A DNA stretch of 64,000 bases from JABSQH01 sp965230015. Lineage in GTDB: Bacteria; Actinomycetota; Acidimicrobiia; Acidimicrobiales; Ilumatobacteraceae. This document shows positions 17,178-26,357 of the stretch, one piece after another. Within the stretch, counting starts at the first letter, position 1. Every line of letters starts with the position of its first letter. The stretch is from assembly GCA_965230015.1 (NCBI GenBank), contig CBDDKF010000002.1, positions 620,001-684,000 of the forward strand. Direction: 5' to 3'. The position numbers were made by a program, and so were the translations under genes. Below the pieces are notes generated by a model. The model ran no database searches. It had not been told where the DNA came from and worked only from the letters and a program-made list of their open reading frames with translations.

Positions 17178-19341
17178 GTGAGAACACCCGTGGGACGAGG
17201 TGGCGTGCCGCTGCATCACTTCGCCGTCGAGTTCGCCGTGTCGGCCGTCAGCTTCTGGTTGGTGGCCGCCGTACTCCCCGGGATCACCATCGACAATCCG
17301 CTCGACGCGCTCCTCGCGGCAGCCCTCGTCGCCGTGCTCAACGCCGCGCTGTGGCCGGTCATCGCCCGCCTCGCATCGCGGGCGATCTTGTGGACGGCGG
17401 GACTGCTCGGTCTCGTACTCAACGGCGCCAATCCTGCTGCTCGCCGAGTGGCTCATCGACGGGGTGGAGATCGAGTCGCTGCTCACGGCTGCACTGGCGT
17501 CGCTGGCCATCACCATCGTGTCGATCGCCGTCGGGAGCGCACTGTCGATCGACGACGACGACGTGTGGCGGCGGCAAACGATGCGTCGGATGGTGCAACG
17601 CCTCGACCCACCGACACCGACCGACGTCCCCGGCGTGCTGTTCCTGCAGATCGACGGGCTCGGCGAGGGAGTCCTGCGTCAGGCGATCGCCGACGGGCAC
17701 GCACCCAACTTGGCGCGCTGGGTGCGCACGGGCACGCATCGCATCGTCGGTTGGGAGTGCGACCTGTCGTCGCAAACCGGCGCCAGCCAGGCGGGCATCC
17801 TCCACGGCAACAACGAGAACATGCCCGCGTTCCGCTGGTACGACAAGGAGTCGGGCAAGGTACTGACGTCGAATCGGCCACGCGACGCAGCCGAGATCGA
17901 ACGACGACAGTCCGACGGCCACGGGCTGCTCGCGGACGGAGGGGCGTCGCGTTCCAACGTGTTCTCCGGCGACAGCACCGACTCGATCCTCACGTTCTCC
18001 ACGCTGCTCGATCGCGAACGCCAAAGCGACCACACGGCGAACTACATCCTGTCGGACCCCTACGCCGTTGGCCGCCTCGTCGCCTTGTCGCTGGCAGACA
18101 TCGCCCGCGAGCTACGCGACGCCCGACGGGCCCGCCGCCGGGGCGTGGAGCCGAGCATGCACCGCGGCGGTGTGTATCCGCTGCTACGAGCGGCGACCAC
18201 CACGATCTTGCGCGACCTCACGCTGTACACCTTGATCAGCGACATGTACCGCGGCGTGCCCGTCGCGTACGCCGACTTCGTCGGCTACGACGAGGTGGCG
18301 CATCACTCCGGTATCGCCGCGCCGACCGCGCTCGACACCCTGCAGCGCCTCGACACCCAGATCGCCCGACTCGAGAAGGTGCTCGACGATGCACCCCGGC
18401 CGTATCACATCGTGGTCCTGAGCGATCACGGCCAGACGCAGGGGGCGACGTTCCGCCAGCGCTACGGGCACACCCTCGAGGAGCTGGTGACCACGCTGGT
18501 GGAACCCGGCACCGAGCTCGAGGTGCCGGAGCTGACGTCGGAGGGGTGGGGCAACCTCAACGGAGCGTTGTCCGAGGCGGCCCGTGACGAGGACAGCCGG
18601 CTCGGCGCGGCGATCCGTCTGGCGACCCGCCGTCGTACGGTCGACGGCGACGTGGTGCTGGGTCCGAGCTATGCCGCGTGGCGCGCCGAAGCCGACGAGC
18701 AGCACACCACCGACGACGCGGACTACACGGACGAATCATCTCCCGACGGCGACATCGTGGTGCTCGCGTCGGGCAACCTCGGATTGATCTCGTTCACCGA
18801 CATCGAGGGACGGGCAACGATGGAAGCGATCGCCCAGCGCCATCCCGGCTTGCTGCAAGGGCTCGCCGAGCACCCAGGTGTCGGCTTCGTGATGGTTCGA
18901 TCGGCGTCACTCGGCGCGCTCGTGGTGGGCGGGCACGGCATCCGCATGCTCGACGACGACCGGGTCGAAGGCGACGACCCCTTGGCGACGTTCGGGCCGC
19001 ACACCGCCGATCACCTGCGGCGCACCGACTCGTTCGCCAACTGCCCCGACATCTTGGTCAACAGCTTCTACGACCCCCACGCCGACGAAGGCGCCGCGTT
19101 CGAGGAACTCATCGGATTCCACGGCGGGCTCGGCGGCGCACAGGGTGAACCGTTCGTGCTGTACCCGTCGACGTTCGCGGCACCGACGTCGGAACTCGTC
19201 GGCGCGGCGTCGATCCATCACCTGTTCAAGCAGTGGCTGGCCGACGTCCCGACGGGCGCTCCTCCATTCTCGACGGTCGAGTCGACTGCGCCGTCGGGCC
19301 CGGCGAGCATCGCGTCGATCACCGGGACGGGTGCGCCGTGA
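17178..19341 (+). CDS. Holin-like 4-TM domain fused to alkaline-phosphatase-superfamily domain, one frameshift
   Basis: A protein of about 720 residues. The first 125 residues hold four hydrophobic helices (FAVEFAVSAVSFWLVAAVL, ALLAAALVAVLNAALWPVI, ILWTAGLLGLVLNG, ALASLAITIVSIAVGSAL) like the phage-holin superfamily IV domain found in actinobacteria. The rest is an alkaline-phosphatase-like fold: VLFLQIDGLGEGVLRQAIAD with a metal-binding Asp, DLSSQTGASQAGILHGNN around the nucleophile, and the C-terminal metal motif HIVVLSDHGQTQG. The frame breaks near 17432; deleting one C repairs it. It is likely a membrane-anchored phosphodiesterase or phosphatase. Its stop overlaps the next GTG. Confidence 0.8.
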
Positions 19342-20108
19342 CGACATCCGCACCTGCGCGTGTCACCTGGGTCGGGCACGCCAGCGCGCTGATCGAGCTC
19401 GACGGCGTGCGCTTCCTCACCGACCCGCTGCTGACCAAACGCGTGGCGCACCTGCGTCGACGTGTCGGTGCGCCCGCAGCCGATACCGCCGACGTCGACG
19501 CCGTGCTCATCTCCCATCTGCACCTCGACCACCTGCACCTGCCCTCGCTGAAGATGATTGCCAGGTCGACCACGGTGATCGCGCCGCGTGGTGCCGGCAC
19601 GCTGCTGCGACGCGCTGGCTTCGTCGATGTGGTCGAGTTGGTCGTCGGCGGGCACGCCAACGTCGGCGGCGTTGCCGTCACCGCGGTGCCGGCCGAGCAC
19701 CACGAGGGCCGTGGCCCGCACACGCGCGTCCGTGCCGAGCCGCTCGGCTTCGTGCTCACCGGGGAAGACACACGGGTCTACTTCCCCGGTGACACCGACC
19801 TCACCGAGGCGATGCGCGACCTCGGTCACATCGACGTTGCGCTCCTCCCCATCTGGGGCTGGGGGCCCACCCTCGGGCCTGGCCATCTCGATCCCAGTGG
19901 CGCAGCTGCGGCCACGGCACGCATCGAGCCGCGTCTCGTCGTGCCGATTCACTGGGGCACGTACGCGCCGGAGAATGCGCGGCGGCTGCCCGGAGGGTGG
20001 TTCGAACGACCGTTGTCCACATTCGAGCTGGCTCTCGACGAACACGACCGCCGTGATCGCCTCCATGCGCTCGCGCCGGGCGAGAGCGTGGCAGTGTTGC
20101 CATCATGA
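19338..20108 (+). CDS. UlaG-like metallo-beta-lactamase-fold hydrolase
   Basis: A 256-residue MBL-fold protein of the UlaG/L-ascorbate-lactonase-like type: VTWVGHASALIELDGVRFLTD at the N-terminus, the metal motif LISHLHLDHLHLP (HxHxDH), VPAEHHEGR, YFPGDTDLTEAM and PIHWGTYAPEN. Such proteins are cytoplasmic zinc or manganese hydrolases with varied substrates (N-acyl-phosphatidylethanolamine phospholipase D relatives belong here). The GTG start overlaps the stop of the phosphatase gene (GTGA) and its own stop overlaps the lipoprotein ATG (ATGA), giving a three-gene coupled operon. Confidence 0.88.
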   Translation: MTTSAPARVTWVGHASALIELDGVRFLTDPLLTKRVAHLRRRVGAPAADTADVDAVLISHLHLDHLHLPSLKMIARSTTVIAPRGAGTLLRRAGFVDVVELVVGGHANVGGVAVTAVPAEHHEGRGPHTRVRAEPLGFVLTGEDTRVYFPGDTDLTEAMRDLGHIDVALLPIWGWGPTLGPGHLDPSGAAAATARIEPRLVVPIHWGTYAPENARRLPGGWFERPLSTFELALDEHDRRDRLHALAPGESVAVLPS

Positions 20109-21166
20109 CGGTTGTGTCCGCGCTGATTCATCGGCCGATTCGTCGGACCCTCCGACGAGCGATCGCACCGCTCGTCGCGGCCGCACTGCTCGCCGCGTGC
20201 GCGACATCCCAAGAGTCCGAGCCCGGCACCACCCTCACGTCCACGATCGCCACATCGAGCACGTCGACGACGTCGACTACCATCGCCGCGACAACGACCG
20301 AGGCGCCCACCACAACCGCAGCGGCAACAACCACCACCTCGCCGCCGACCACAGCGGCCCCGGCGAGCACGCTGCCACCCGGCCCGACGGGCGACGTGTT
20401 CCCGTTGTATCTCGGCGACGAAACTGGCGCGCTGACGCCCCTCGGCACGTGGGACGGGGGCGACTGGGCGGCAGCCACCGACGACGAGCCACTGCCGGAC
20501 GATGGTCGTGAGTTCACCGTCAGCCGATTGAGCGGCGCAGTCGACGGGACCGTCGACGGCTCTACCGAAGCGTGCCCCATCGACGGGCGCATCGGACCCA
20601 CCATCTCCCCCGACGCCGGCCCGGCGGTACCGCCCGAGGCCGGGTACAACGGGGTCGCGCTGCCGCCGCCCGGATGGGCGCTGCAGCCACGCCGCGTCGC
20701 CGAACTCGACGACGAGATCCCCGGATACCAGGAGCTGGGCGAAGCCGCGTTCGACGCCGCGGACGTCGATGCGACCGCAGGGACGATCGAGCAGCTCGTG
20801 GTGGCCGACCTCGACGGCGACGGCAACAGCGAGGCACTGGTGGTCTTCGAGCTGGTGCAGGATGCCGAGCAAGGCACTCCCGAGGCGACCTTGGGGTCGG
20901 CCGGCGACTTCTCCGGTGTCCTCCTCGTCGACACCGCGTCGAGGGCGTCGACCACGGCGCTGTCATCGGTCGTCATGGCGTCCGACGCCGAGATCTCCAT
21001 CGAGTTCCTCGAGCAGTACCGCATCCTCGATGTCGCCGACTACAACGGCGACGGACGGATGGAGGTGGCGGTCAGCGCCTGGTATTACGAAGGCGCCGGC
21101 GTTGCAGTGTTCGCGTTCGACGACGGCGAACTCAACGAAGTGCTCGCTACCGGCTGCGGCGCCTGA
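20105..21166 (+). CDS. Secreted lipoprotein with Thr-rich linker and FG-GAP/EF-hand-like repeats
   Basis: A 353-residue lipoprotein. A signal segment IAPLVAAALLAAC ends in a lipobox Cys, followed by about 60 residues made mostly of Thr, Ser, Ala and Pro, a linker common in Acidimicrobiia. The C-terminal half contains two calcium-loop-like motifs, VVADLDGDGNSEALVVFEL and DVADYNGDGRMEVAVSAWY, of the FG-GAP/VCBS type. It is probably anchored to the outer face of the membrane. The ATG overlaps the stop of the MBL hydrolase gene. The function is not known. Confidence 0.8.
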   Translation: MTVVSALIHRPIRRTLRRAIAPLVAAALLAACATSQESEPGTTLTSTIATSSTSTTSTTIAATTTEAPTTTAAATTTTSPPTTAAPASTLPPGPTGDVFPLYLGDETGALTPLGTWDGGDWAAATDDEPLPDDGREFTVSRLSGAVDGTVDGSTEACPIDGRIGPTISPDAGPAVPPEAGYNGVALPPPGWALQPRRVAELDDEIPGYQELGEAAFDAADVDATAGTIEQLVVADLDGDGNSEALVVFELVQDAEQGTPEATLGSAGDFSGVLLVDTASRASTTALSSVVMASDAEISIEFLEQYRILDVADYNGDGRMEVAVSAWYYEGAGVAVFAFDDGELNEVLATGCGA

Positions 21167-21429
21167 GCGGCCTCGACGATGTTGCACGTGCAGCGCACGA
21201 CGCAGCGCTGATCTAGCCGACGGCGCGGCCGGCCGGATCCCCGACCTGCGATCATCGAGCGGCCGGGGTGCGCACAGTGCCGCTTCGCGAGCGGTCGCGC
21301 GACCGACTTGCACCTTCTCGGCGCCGTCAGTTGCGCCTTCCGCAAGCCACGACCCCGAGAATCGGCCGCCTCGACACGTTCTCCGAACAACGACCGCTTG
21401 GTCGGCGTCCGTGCGCGGCGTGCGGGTCG

Positions 21430-22431
21430 TTACGGGGTGGGAGTGAAGATCGCCGTCAGGGTTGTGTTGTTGACGCCGCTACCGCCGGCGTTTGTGCTGC
21501 CACACACGTAACCGACGGTGATCGGCGCACCTTGGGCGACTGGGATCACGCGGGTCCCTGCGATGATCCCCAGGCTTCCGGAGAACAAGCCAGACGACCT
21601 CCACCTCCAGTTGTAGCTGGTGTCGTAGGCGGCGGGGTCGGTCTGGGTAGAGATTGAGCAGAGCACTTCGTCGGCTTCGGTGGCTTCGAAGGCGTACGTG
21701 GTGGCAATGAGGGTGTAGTGGCCATCTACGGGAGGGTCGAGTTCCATGGTTACGACCGCTTCGGGGTCCGTCACGGTGGTCGCGGCCCGGCGTTGTTCGT
21801 CGGCAAAGGGCTGGGCAGCGACGAGGCCGTCAGTCACCGCTGCGGTGGACGAGGCGAGCGCTTCGACTGCGGTCAGGCGGGTGTCGATGTCGGTGAGCGA
21901 CGAGTTGGTGTAGTAGCCCACGACGTCACCCACGATGAACACTTCGCCCTTGAAGTTGAAGATATTGATCGCGCCTCCGGGGGACAGTGCGACATCGACC
22001 TTGTTTGGAAACGGCGCCTGACCGGCCGACACGTTCAGGTTCGACAGGGTCGGCACATCGGTGAGGTTTGCCGGATAAAGCCGGAGATTGGTTTGGGCGG
22101 TCGGGTTGACGGCAGTGACGTTCATCGCCACCGCCACGGCATCAGCCGGCACGGCGAGTGATCCGGTGCAGTCACCGACACCACCGGTGATCTGTTGGGT
22201 GTACACCTCGCCGGCGGCCAACGGCGTGGATCGTGGTCCAACTTGGTTGGGCGCGGGTCGATAGTCGAACGCTCGGCAGCCCGGCGTCGGCACGAACGTC
22301 GAGTCAAGCTCTCCGGGCGCAGCATCTGCGGACCACGCCAACGTGACCATCAACGTGGCTACAACTCCAAGCACAGCTGACGTTGCCGCCCAGACGACGC
22401 TTCGGATACGGATCTCGATCGTGTTCCCCAT
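21430..22431 (-). CDS. Secreted protein of unknown function
   Basis: A 333-residue exported protein. A signal peptide with VVWAATSAVLGVVATLMVTLAW is followed by GCRAFDYRPAPNQVG and a module with VAVAMNVTAVNPTAQTNLRL, LSNLNVSAGQAPFPNKVDVA and GEVFIVGDVVGYYTN. I recognise this module as one seen repeatedly in actinobacterial secreted proteins. The C-terminal 120 residues look beta-rich with a pair of Cys (EVLCSIS, GYVCGST). No catalytic motif is visible. ATG 22431 is preferred to GTG 22437. Base composition is slightly less GC-rich than its neighbours, and it opens the accessory-looking stretch. Confidence 0.72.
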   Translation of the reverse strand: MGNTIEIRIRSVVWAATSAVLGVVATLMVTLAWSADAAPGELDSTFVPTPGCRAFDYRPAPNQVGPRSTPLAAGEVYTQQITGGVGDCTGSLAVPADAVAVAMNVTAVNPTAQTNLRLYPANLTDVPTLSNLNVSAGQAPFPNKVDVALSPGGAINIFNFKGEVFIVGDVVGYYTNSSLTDIDTRLTAVEALASSTAAVTDGLVAAQPFADEQRRAATTVTDPEAVVTMELDPPVDGHYTLIATTYAFEATEADEVLCSISTQTDPAAYDTSYNWRWRSSGLFSGSLGIIAGTRVIPVAQGAPITVGYVCGSTNAGGSGVNNTTLTAIFTPTP

Positions 22432-22620
22432 CGGCACATGGTTGCACGGCCGGCAACGGCGAGTTCCGCTACGTCGAGGGTCACCGACTACAGCGAAACG
22501 AGAGCAAGCTGATCCTCCTCAGCGAGCTCAACCGGCGCGCTCACAACAAGTACTTCTGAGCGGGCGTGCGAGCTGGTCGGTGCTGGTCACCATCGTTCGC
22601 CGGCGTCGTGGTGCGGATCG

Positions 22621-23088
22621 TCAGGGCGCTTCTGTTGGGTCTGGCCAGTGTCGGCGGAGCTGCGCTGCTCGGTCACGGAGTCCAGCGGCGGGAGCTGGGT
22701 TTCCCTCGCTGCGATACAACTCGTCGCCGTGCCATCGCGGGAACACATGGAGGTGGAAGTGCCACACATCCTGGTTCCCAGCTGGCTCGTTGTGCTGTCG
22801 TGTGGAGATGCCGTCGCACCCGTAGGCACGCTTCATGGCCACAGCCGACGCCCACGCCGCCTGGTGGATTGCTGGAACAACAGCGGCCGGCAGATCGAAG
22901 AGATTCTCGTAGTGCGCGTTGGGGATGACCAGCACGTTGCCGGGGTTGTTCGACCACCACATGGGATTCATCTTCACGAACACCTCAGCGTCGCGGTAGA
23001 TGATCTCAAGGGGATAGTTCGATGTGCCGTCCCCGATGTTGCGGCAGAACGGGCAGTCGTAGTTCGTTGGCGCGTGCGACACCACCAC
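22621..23088 (-). CDS. HIT-family protein
   Basis: A 155-residue histidine-triad protein. CPFCRNIGDG near the N-terminus resembles the zinc-ligand Cys pair of some HIT hydrolases, VLVIPNAHYENLFDL precedes the core, and VWHFHLHVFPRWHGD contains the HxHxH catalytic triad. Family members are nucleotide hydrolases or transferases acting on AMP-linked or dinucleoside substrates. The start is one of three successive GTG codons (23088, 23085, 23082). It stands alone, with no coupling to neighbours. Confidence 0.85.
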   Translation of the reverse strand: MVVSHAPTNYDCPFCRNIGDGTSNYPLEIIYRDAEVFVKMNPMWWSNNPGNVLVIPNAHYENLFDLPAAVVPAIHQAAWASAVAMKRAYGCDGISTRQHNEPAGNQDVWHFHLHVFPRWHGDELYRSEGNPAPAAGLRDRAAQLRRHWPDPTEAP

Positions 23089-23146
23089 AACGGCTTACTG
23101 TGCCAGGAACCAGCGCTGTTGCCACCGAAGTGGCCCGCTGCGGTGG

Positions 23147-23419
23147 CTAGGCCGGCGCGCCGCCGCCCTCCGAGCGTGACGGGATGTATGGCGTTGACCG
23201 GTCCAGATCTGCGACCGGTGCATGCTCCGCCCACGACGCCAACTGTTCAGCGTCTTGGTGCGTGTCGCGGAGCTCCTGCACCGCCTTCTCGCGCTCAGCC
23301 GCGAGCGCCGCTCGTCGGCTGAAGTCGCCCCGATCGATCGAAGCGAGCTCATCGTCGATTGCGGCAATCCGCTGCCACTGTGAGTCGCCATCTGTCGCGG
23401 CGTCGTCAGACACAGACAC
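23147..23419 (-). CDS. Small hypothetical protein with a coiled-coil segment
   Basis: A 90-residue acidic protein not assigned to a family. The middle, from WQRIAAIDDELASI through ALAAEREKAVQELRD, is helical and heptad-like, so a short coiled coil is likely; the ends are disordered (SDDAATDGD, SRSEGGGAPA). GTG 23419 follows an AGGAAG Shine-Dalgarno by 4 nt; GTG 23413 is also possible. It lies between the HIT gene and a divergent methyltransferase. Confidence 0.55.
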   Translation of the reverse strand: MSVSDDAATDGDSQWQRIAAIDDELASIDRGDFSRRAALAAEREKAVQELRDTHQDAEQLASWAEHAPVADLDRSTPYIPSRSEGGGAPA

Positions 23420-23557
23420 GAGGCTTCCTGGCAACCCCGACCTTGTCAAGCAGCCCGATGTGAACACCCCGCACCTGACCAACCCACCTGTGCGATGTCG
23501 GCACGGACTGGGCAATCCGACCGGCTCGGCGTTGTTCGGGTCGACCCCGGTGAGGCT

Positions 23558-23563
23558 TACGGT
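23558..23563 (+). promoter_or_regulatory. -10 element of the methyltransferase gene
   Basis: TACGGT, 6 nt before the GTG at 23570; it decides this start over the in-frame upstream codons. Confidence 0.5.
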
Positions 23564-23569
23564 TGGCCT

Positions 23570-24349
23570 GTGCGAGCCAACACTGATCGAGCGTCTCGGT
23601 TGGCATTCGACTCAATCGCCGATGAGTACTCAGCCGGCCGACGCGACTTCGCTCGCTCAACGGTTGCCCGCCTCATCGAACTGTCGGGTTGGAAGCCCGG
23701 TGACCATGTCGTCGAGATCGGCGCCGGCACTGGGCAACTGACACTCCCGCTGGCCCGCAGTGGGATGCTCGTCACGGCGGTCGAACCAGGCCGGGCCATG
23801 GCGGCCCGTCTGAAACAGCGAGCAAGCGACTACGACGGTGTCGAGGTCGTCAATGCGTCGTATGAGGAGTTCGACACCACCCAACGTGTCGCGGGGGTAG
23901 TCGCTGCGAACTCGTTTCACTGGCTCGATCCGGCCACCGCGTGCGTGCGGGTGGCAAGTCAGCTCAACGACGGCGGATCGCTGGCGTTGCTGTGGAACTT
24001 CCCGGTCGCCGCAGACAATGACGTTCAACGTCTGCTCAACGAGCGAGCGTGGATCGAGCCGTTGGAAGACCTTCGCCGAGATCTGGCAAGCGACACGGCC
24101 GCGTTAGAGCGATCGTTGGCGGACGGTCGGCGGGAAGTGTTGGCATCGGGGTGCTTCGCTGCCTCTGTGTGGGAGATGACCACCATCGAAGAGCGGTGGA
24201 CGGTCGATCAGCTCGCGAGGTTCTCCGCCGGCTTGGCAACCACGACGGGTCGAATGCGCTTGATCGTCGAGCGACTCGCAGCTGTCGGCCTCGACGAGCC
24301 CATCAACATCCTCAACCGCACCTACACCTCAGTCGCACGAAGAACCTGA
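23570..24349 (+). CDS. Class I SAM-dependent methyltransferase
   Basis: A 259-residue Rossmann-fold methyltransferase. FDSIADEYSAGRRDFA begins the domain, HVVEIGAGTGQLTLPLA is the SAM-binding motif I, TAVEPGRAMAARL holds the acidic end of strand 2, and FHWLDPATACVRVASQLNDG is the post-I region seen in the Methyltransf_11/SmtA-like group. The N-terminal residues upstream of VRANTDRASRLAF look random, so GTG 23570 is used. The substrate is unknown and no neighbour suggests one. Confidence 0.85.
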   Translation: MRANTDRASRLAFDSIADEYSAGRRDFARSTVARLIELSGWKPGDHVVEIGAGTGQLTLPLARSGMLVTAVEPGRAMAARLKQRASDYDGVEVVNASYEEFDTTQRVAGVVAANSFHWLDPATACVRVASQLNDGGSLALLWNFPVAADNDVQRLLNERAWIEPLEDLRRDLASDTAALERSLADGRREVLASGCFAASVWEMTTIEERWTVDQLARFSAGLATTTGRMRLIVERLAAVGLDEPINILNRTYTSVARRT

Positions 24350-24483
24350 GCCGCCGTCGCATCCGCCTGACATCGCCCAAGCACTCCACGCCACCACACC
24401 GGCCCAGTACGGAATCGGCAGTGTGGGTTGATGCGCTCGGGAAGCGCTGGCCAATGTGGGGTTCTGGCAGCTCGTGCTGGCCG

Positions 24484-25140
24484 CTACGTGTAGGAGTACT
24501 CAGCGCTCAGCGGAGTGGACCGTTCGACACGGCCCGCTATCAGCAGGACGCGTAACTGTTGATCGAGGTGTTCGAAGAACAACGCCTCGCTTGCTTCATG
24601 CACAGACCGTGACTCCTCAACCTCGACGAACGGCGTATCCGCGACGACCGCGTCGGCCGACCCGGAGTAGGTCGTCAATACCGCAGCTGATCCGGCGAGC
24701 TGCGATGGGCGATGCACTCGACGGACGGACTCTTGCCCGGCCCGATGGACGCTGATCATCTGCGCATCAGCGGACACTACGAGCGCGATTCGTGGTGTCC
24801 AGATCGGCGGGTCGGGTTCGGGTTCAATCGTCTCCACGATCTGATCGATCGATTGACCGTTGTTGAGCCCGTCGACGATCACATCGACGTGGTCGCCGTT
24901 GCCGATGACGACGGCGTTGTCGCTGTAACGAGCACACGTGTAGTGGCGGAGCGGATCGTGCCGGTCGAGTGCATCGACAGACTCAACAACGAGTCCGCCG
25001 TTGCTCGTTCGAACACGTCGACGCCGCGACGACGCGCTCCGACCGGTCACGAAGTACAACCACCAACGCACCCCGGTGGCATCAGTGATGAGCGCGAGGC
25101 CGCGGCCGGGGTACTCCGTGATCCCGCGCTCGATACCCAC
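24484..25140 (-). CDS. IMP-cyclohydrolase-like (PurO/DUF-type) protein
   Basis: A 218-residue protein resembling the IMP cyclohydrolase-like domain known from archaeal PurO: EYPGRGLALITDATGVRW, VTGRSASSRRRRVRT, and ARYSDNAVVIGNGDHVDVI. PurO closes the last ring in purine synthesis; bacteria normally use PurH for this, so a different hydrolase role is possible. The GTG at 25140 lies 6 nt after TACGGT. The C-terminal part (VHEASEALFFEHLDQQL) looks helical and family-specific. The assignment rests on a few motifs. Confidence 0.6.
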   Translation of the reverse strand: MGIERGITEYPGRGLALITDATGVRWWLYFVTGRSASSRRRRVRTSNGGLVVESVDALDRHDPLRHYTCARYSDNAVVIGNGDHVDVIVDGLNNGQSIDQIVETIEPEPDPPIWTPRIALVVSADAQMISVHRAGQESVRRVHRPSQLAGSAAVLTTYSGSADAVVADTPFVEVEESRSVHEASEALFFEHLDQQLRVLLIAGRVERSTPLSAEYSYT

Positions 25141-25146
25141 CGCGCC

Positions 25147-25152
25147 ACCGTA
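25147..25152 (-). promoter_or_regulatory. -10 element of the IMP-cyclohydrolase-like gene
   Basis: TACGGT on the minus strand, 6 nt before the GTG at 25140. Confidence 0.5.
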
Positions 25153-25310
25153 CGCGCGACAACAACCCACGCCCCGTGGACGAGCGCACCCGCGCGTGCT
25201 CCTCGTGCTTCGTGCATCGTCACCACCGTCGTTCACGCCGATGGGTCGCGACGCAAGGGTCCACGACGATCGCTACGCCGAACAACAGCCGGGTGACGTT
25301 GCGCGGCAGA

Positions 25311-25769
25311 TCACTGACGCCGGGCGTACGCGCCGTGTTCGAGGTCCGCCTTGTCTTCGAGCAGTGCTGCAGCAAGCTGCCTGCCGACCTGCGCCCGAAG
25401 GATCGGTGCCACCACTCGCTGAACACCAGTGAGTGGTGCTGTCAGTCGAGCTTCGACCACCGATCGGTCAGCGCCTCGTGGACCAACGTCGAACGCGATC
25501 GACCCGCCGGCGAACTGGCCCGACACGATCTTGTTGACCAACGGACCACTCCGGTTGCGATCGAGCTCCATCTCCTGACGCAACCTGAGCGGGCCCACTC
25601 TTGAGATCTGGCGATAGCGGCAGCGCACGCCGTCGTCCTCGATCACTTCGAACACGACGTTGCGATGCACCGCCGTCGCGGCGTGGTGCGCAACGTCGGC
25701 GAACTGGCGGCGCACCACCTCTGCGTCTCGGTCGACCTCGACCGATCGGACCACCTCGAGCGTCGCCAT
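25311..25769 (-). CDS. SRPBCC-family (polyketide cyclase/START-like) protein
   Basis: A 152-residue single-domain protein: first strand MATLEVVRSVEVDRDAEVVR, then FADVAHHAATAVHRNVVFEV, a basic central sheet (VRCRYRQISRVGPLRLRQEM), and the long C-terminal helix VVAPILRAQVGRQLAAALL typical of the SRPBCC fold. Such proteins bind hydrophobic ligands in a deep cavity. The ATG is 7 nt downstream of TAGCGT. It is not coupled to its neighbours and the ligand is unknown. Confidence 0.75.
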   Translation of the reverse strand: MATLEVVRSVEVDRDAEVVRRQFADVAHHAATAVHRNVVFEVIEDDGVRCRYRQISRVGPLRLRQEMELDRNRSGPLVNKIVSGQFAGGSIAFDVGPRGADRSVVEARLTAPLTGVQRVVAPILRAQVGRQLAAALLEDKADLEHGAYARRQ

Positions 25770-25776
25770 GCCCACG

Positions 25777-25782
25777 ACGCTA
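25777..25782 (-). promoter_or_regulatory. -10 element of the SRPBCC gene
   Basis: TAGCGT on the minus strand, 7 nt before the ATG at 25769. Confidence 0.55.
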
Positions 25783-25910
25783 CTTCCGCTTCGGAAACGC
25801 GCGAGGGCCGGGCTCCATCGCGTCAAACGCAGTCCACTGGCGACGTCCTCCACGTGGACCGAGGGGCCCTCCTCACCCGACAGCACCCCACGAGTCAGCC
25901 ACAACCCGCG

Positions 25911-26318
25911 CTATGAAACCGTGGCTCGGGAGAGTTCCGCGATCGGCCGGCGAGATCTCTGCGCAACTTCAGCGAGGCGTTGGATCGTCGTTCGTTGTCC
26001 GCGCTTCACGTCGCCGCGTGTCGTTGCGACTCGTTCCATGTCCACGCGAGCCACGCCATCGTCGACCGTGGGGAGCCTGCGCCCACGCACGCAACTGTTC
26101 GGGATGTAGTCCTCCGGAATGGCGTCCAGCCAGGCGATCAGGGTGAGGACACCATCTGCTTCAGCGTCGTCAGCCGATTCAAACCTGCGGATCGTGGACG
26201 CCGACACGCCGACGTGACGCGCAAGCGCGGCCCAGCTCAGACCTCGACGTCGACGCTCCCGATCGATATCGATGAACAGGCGCCCGAGATCAAAGAGTGC
26301 GACGCCATCGCGGTTCAT
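25911..26318 (-). CDS. XRE-family helix-turn-helix regulator
   Basis: A 135-residue protein with an N-terminal Cro/C1-type helix-turn-helix: DRERRRRGLSWAALARHVGV followed by the recognition helix SASTIRRFESADDAEADGVL. The C-terminal 80 residues are basic and not assigned (RGQRTTIQRLAEVAQRSRR). It is encoded just downstream of the P450 gene on the same strand and may be co-transcribed, but nothing shows what it regulates. ATG 26318 is used; the upstream GTG 26333 in frame is possible. Confidence 0.75.
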   Translation of the reverse strand: MNRDGVALFDLGRLFIDIDRERRRRGLSWAALARHVGVSASTIRRFESADDAEADGVLTLIAWLDAIPEDYIPNSCVRGRRLPTVDDGVARVDMERVATTRGDVKRGQRTTIQRLAEVAQRSRRPIAELSRATVS

Positions 26319-26357
26319 GCCACAGCGTCGCACGGCGGGGTCGCCAGTTGCACCAGC

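Noticed and set aside
20220..20385. Thr/Ser-rich coding stretch as a tandem DNA repeat
   Set aside because: It is amino-acid low complexity of a lipoprotein linker; codons vary and no exact DNA unit repeats.
21167..21429. Possible small gene or RNA between the two secreted-protein genes
   Set aside because: No ORF with domain features, no clear hairpin or promoter; treated as an intergenic gap.
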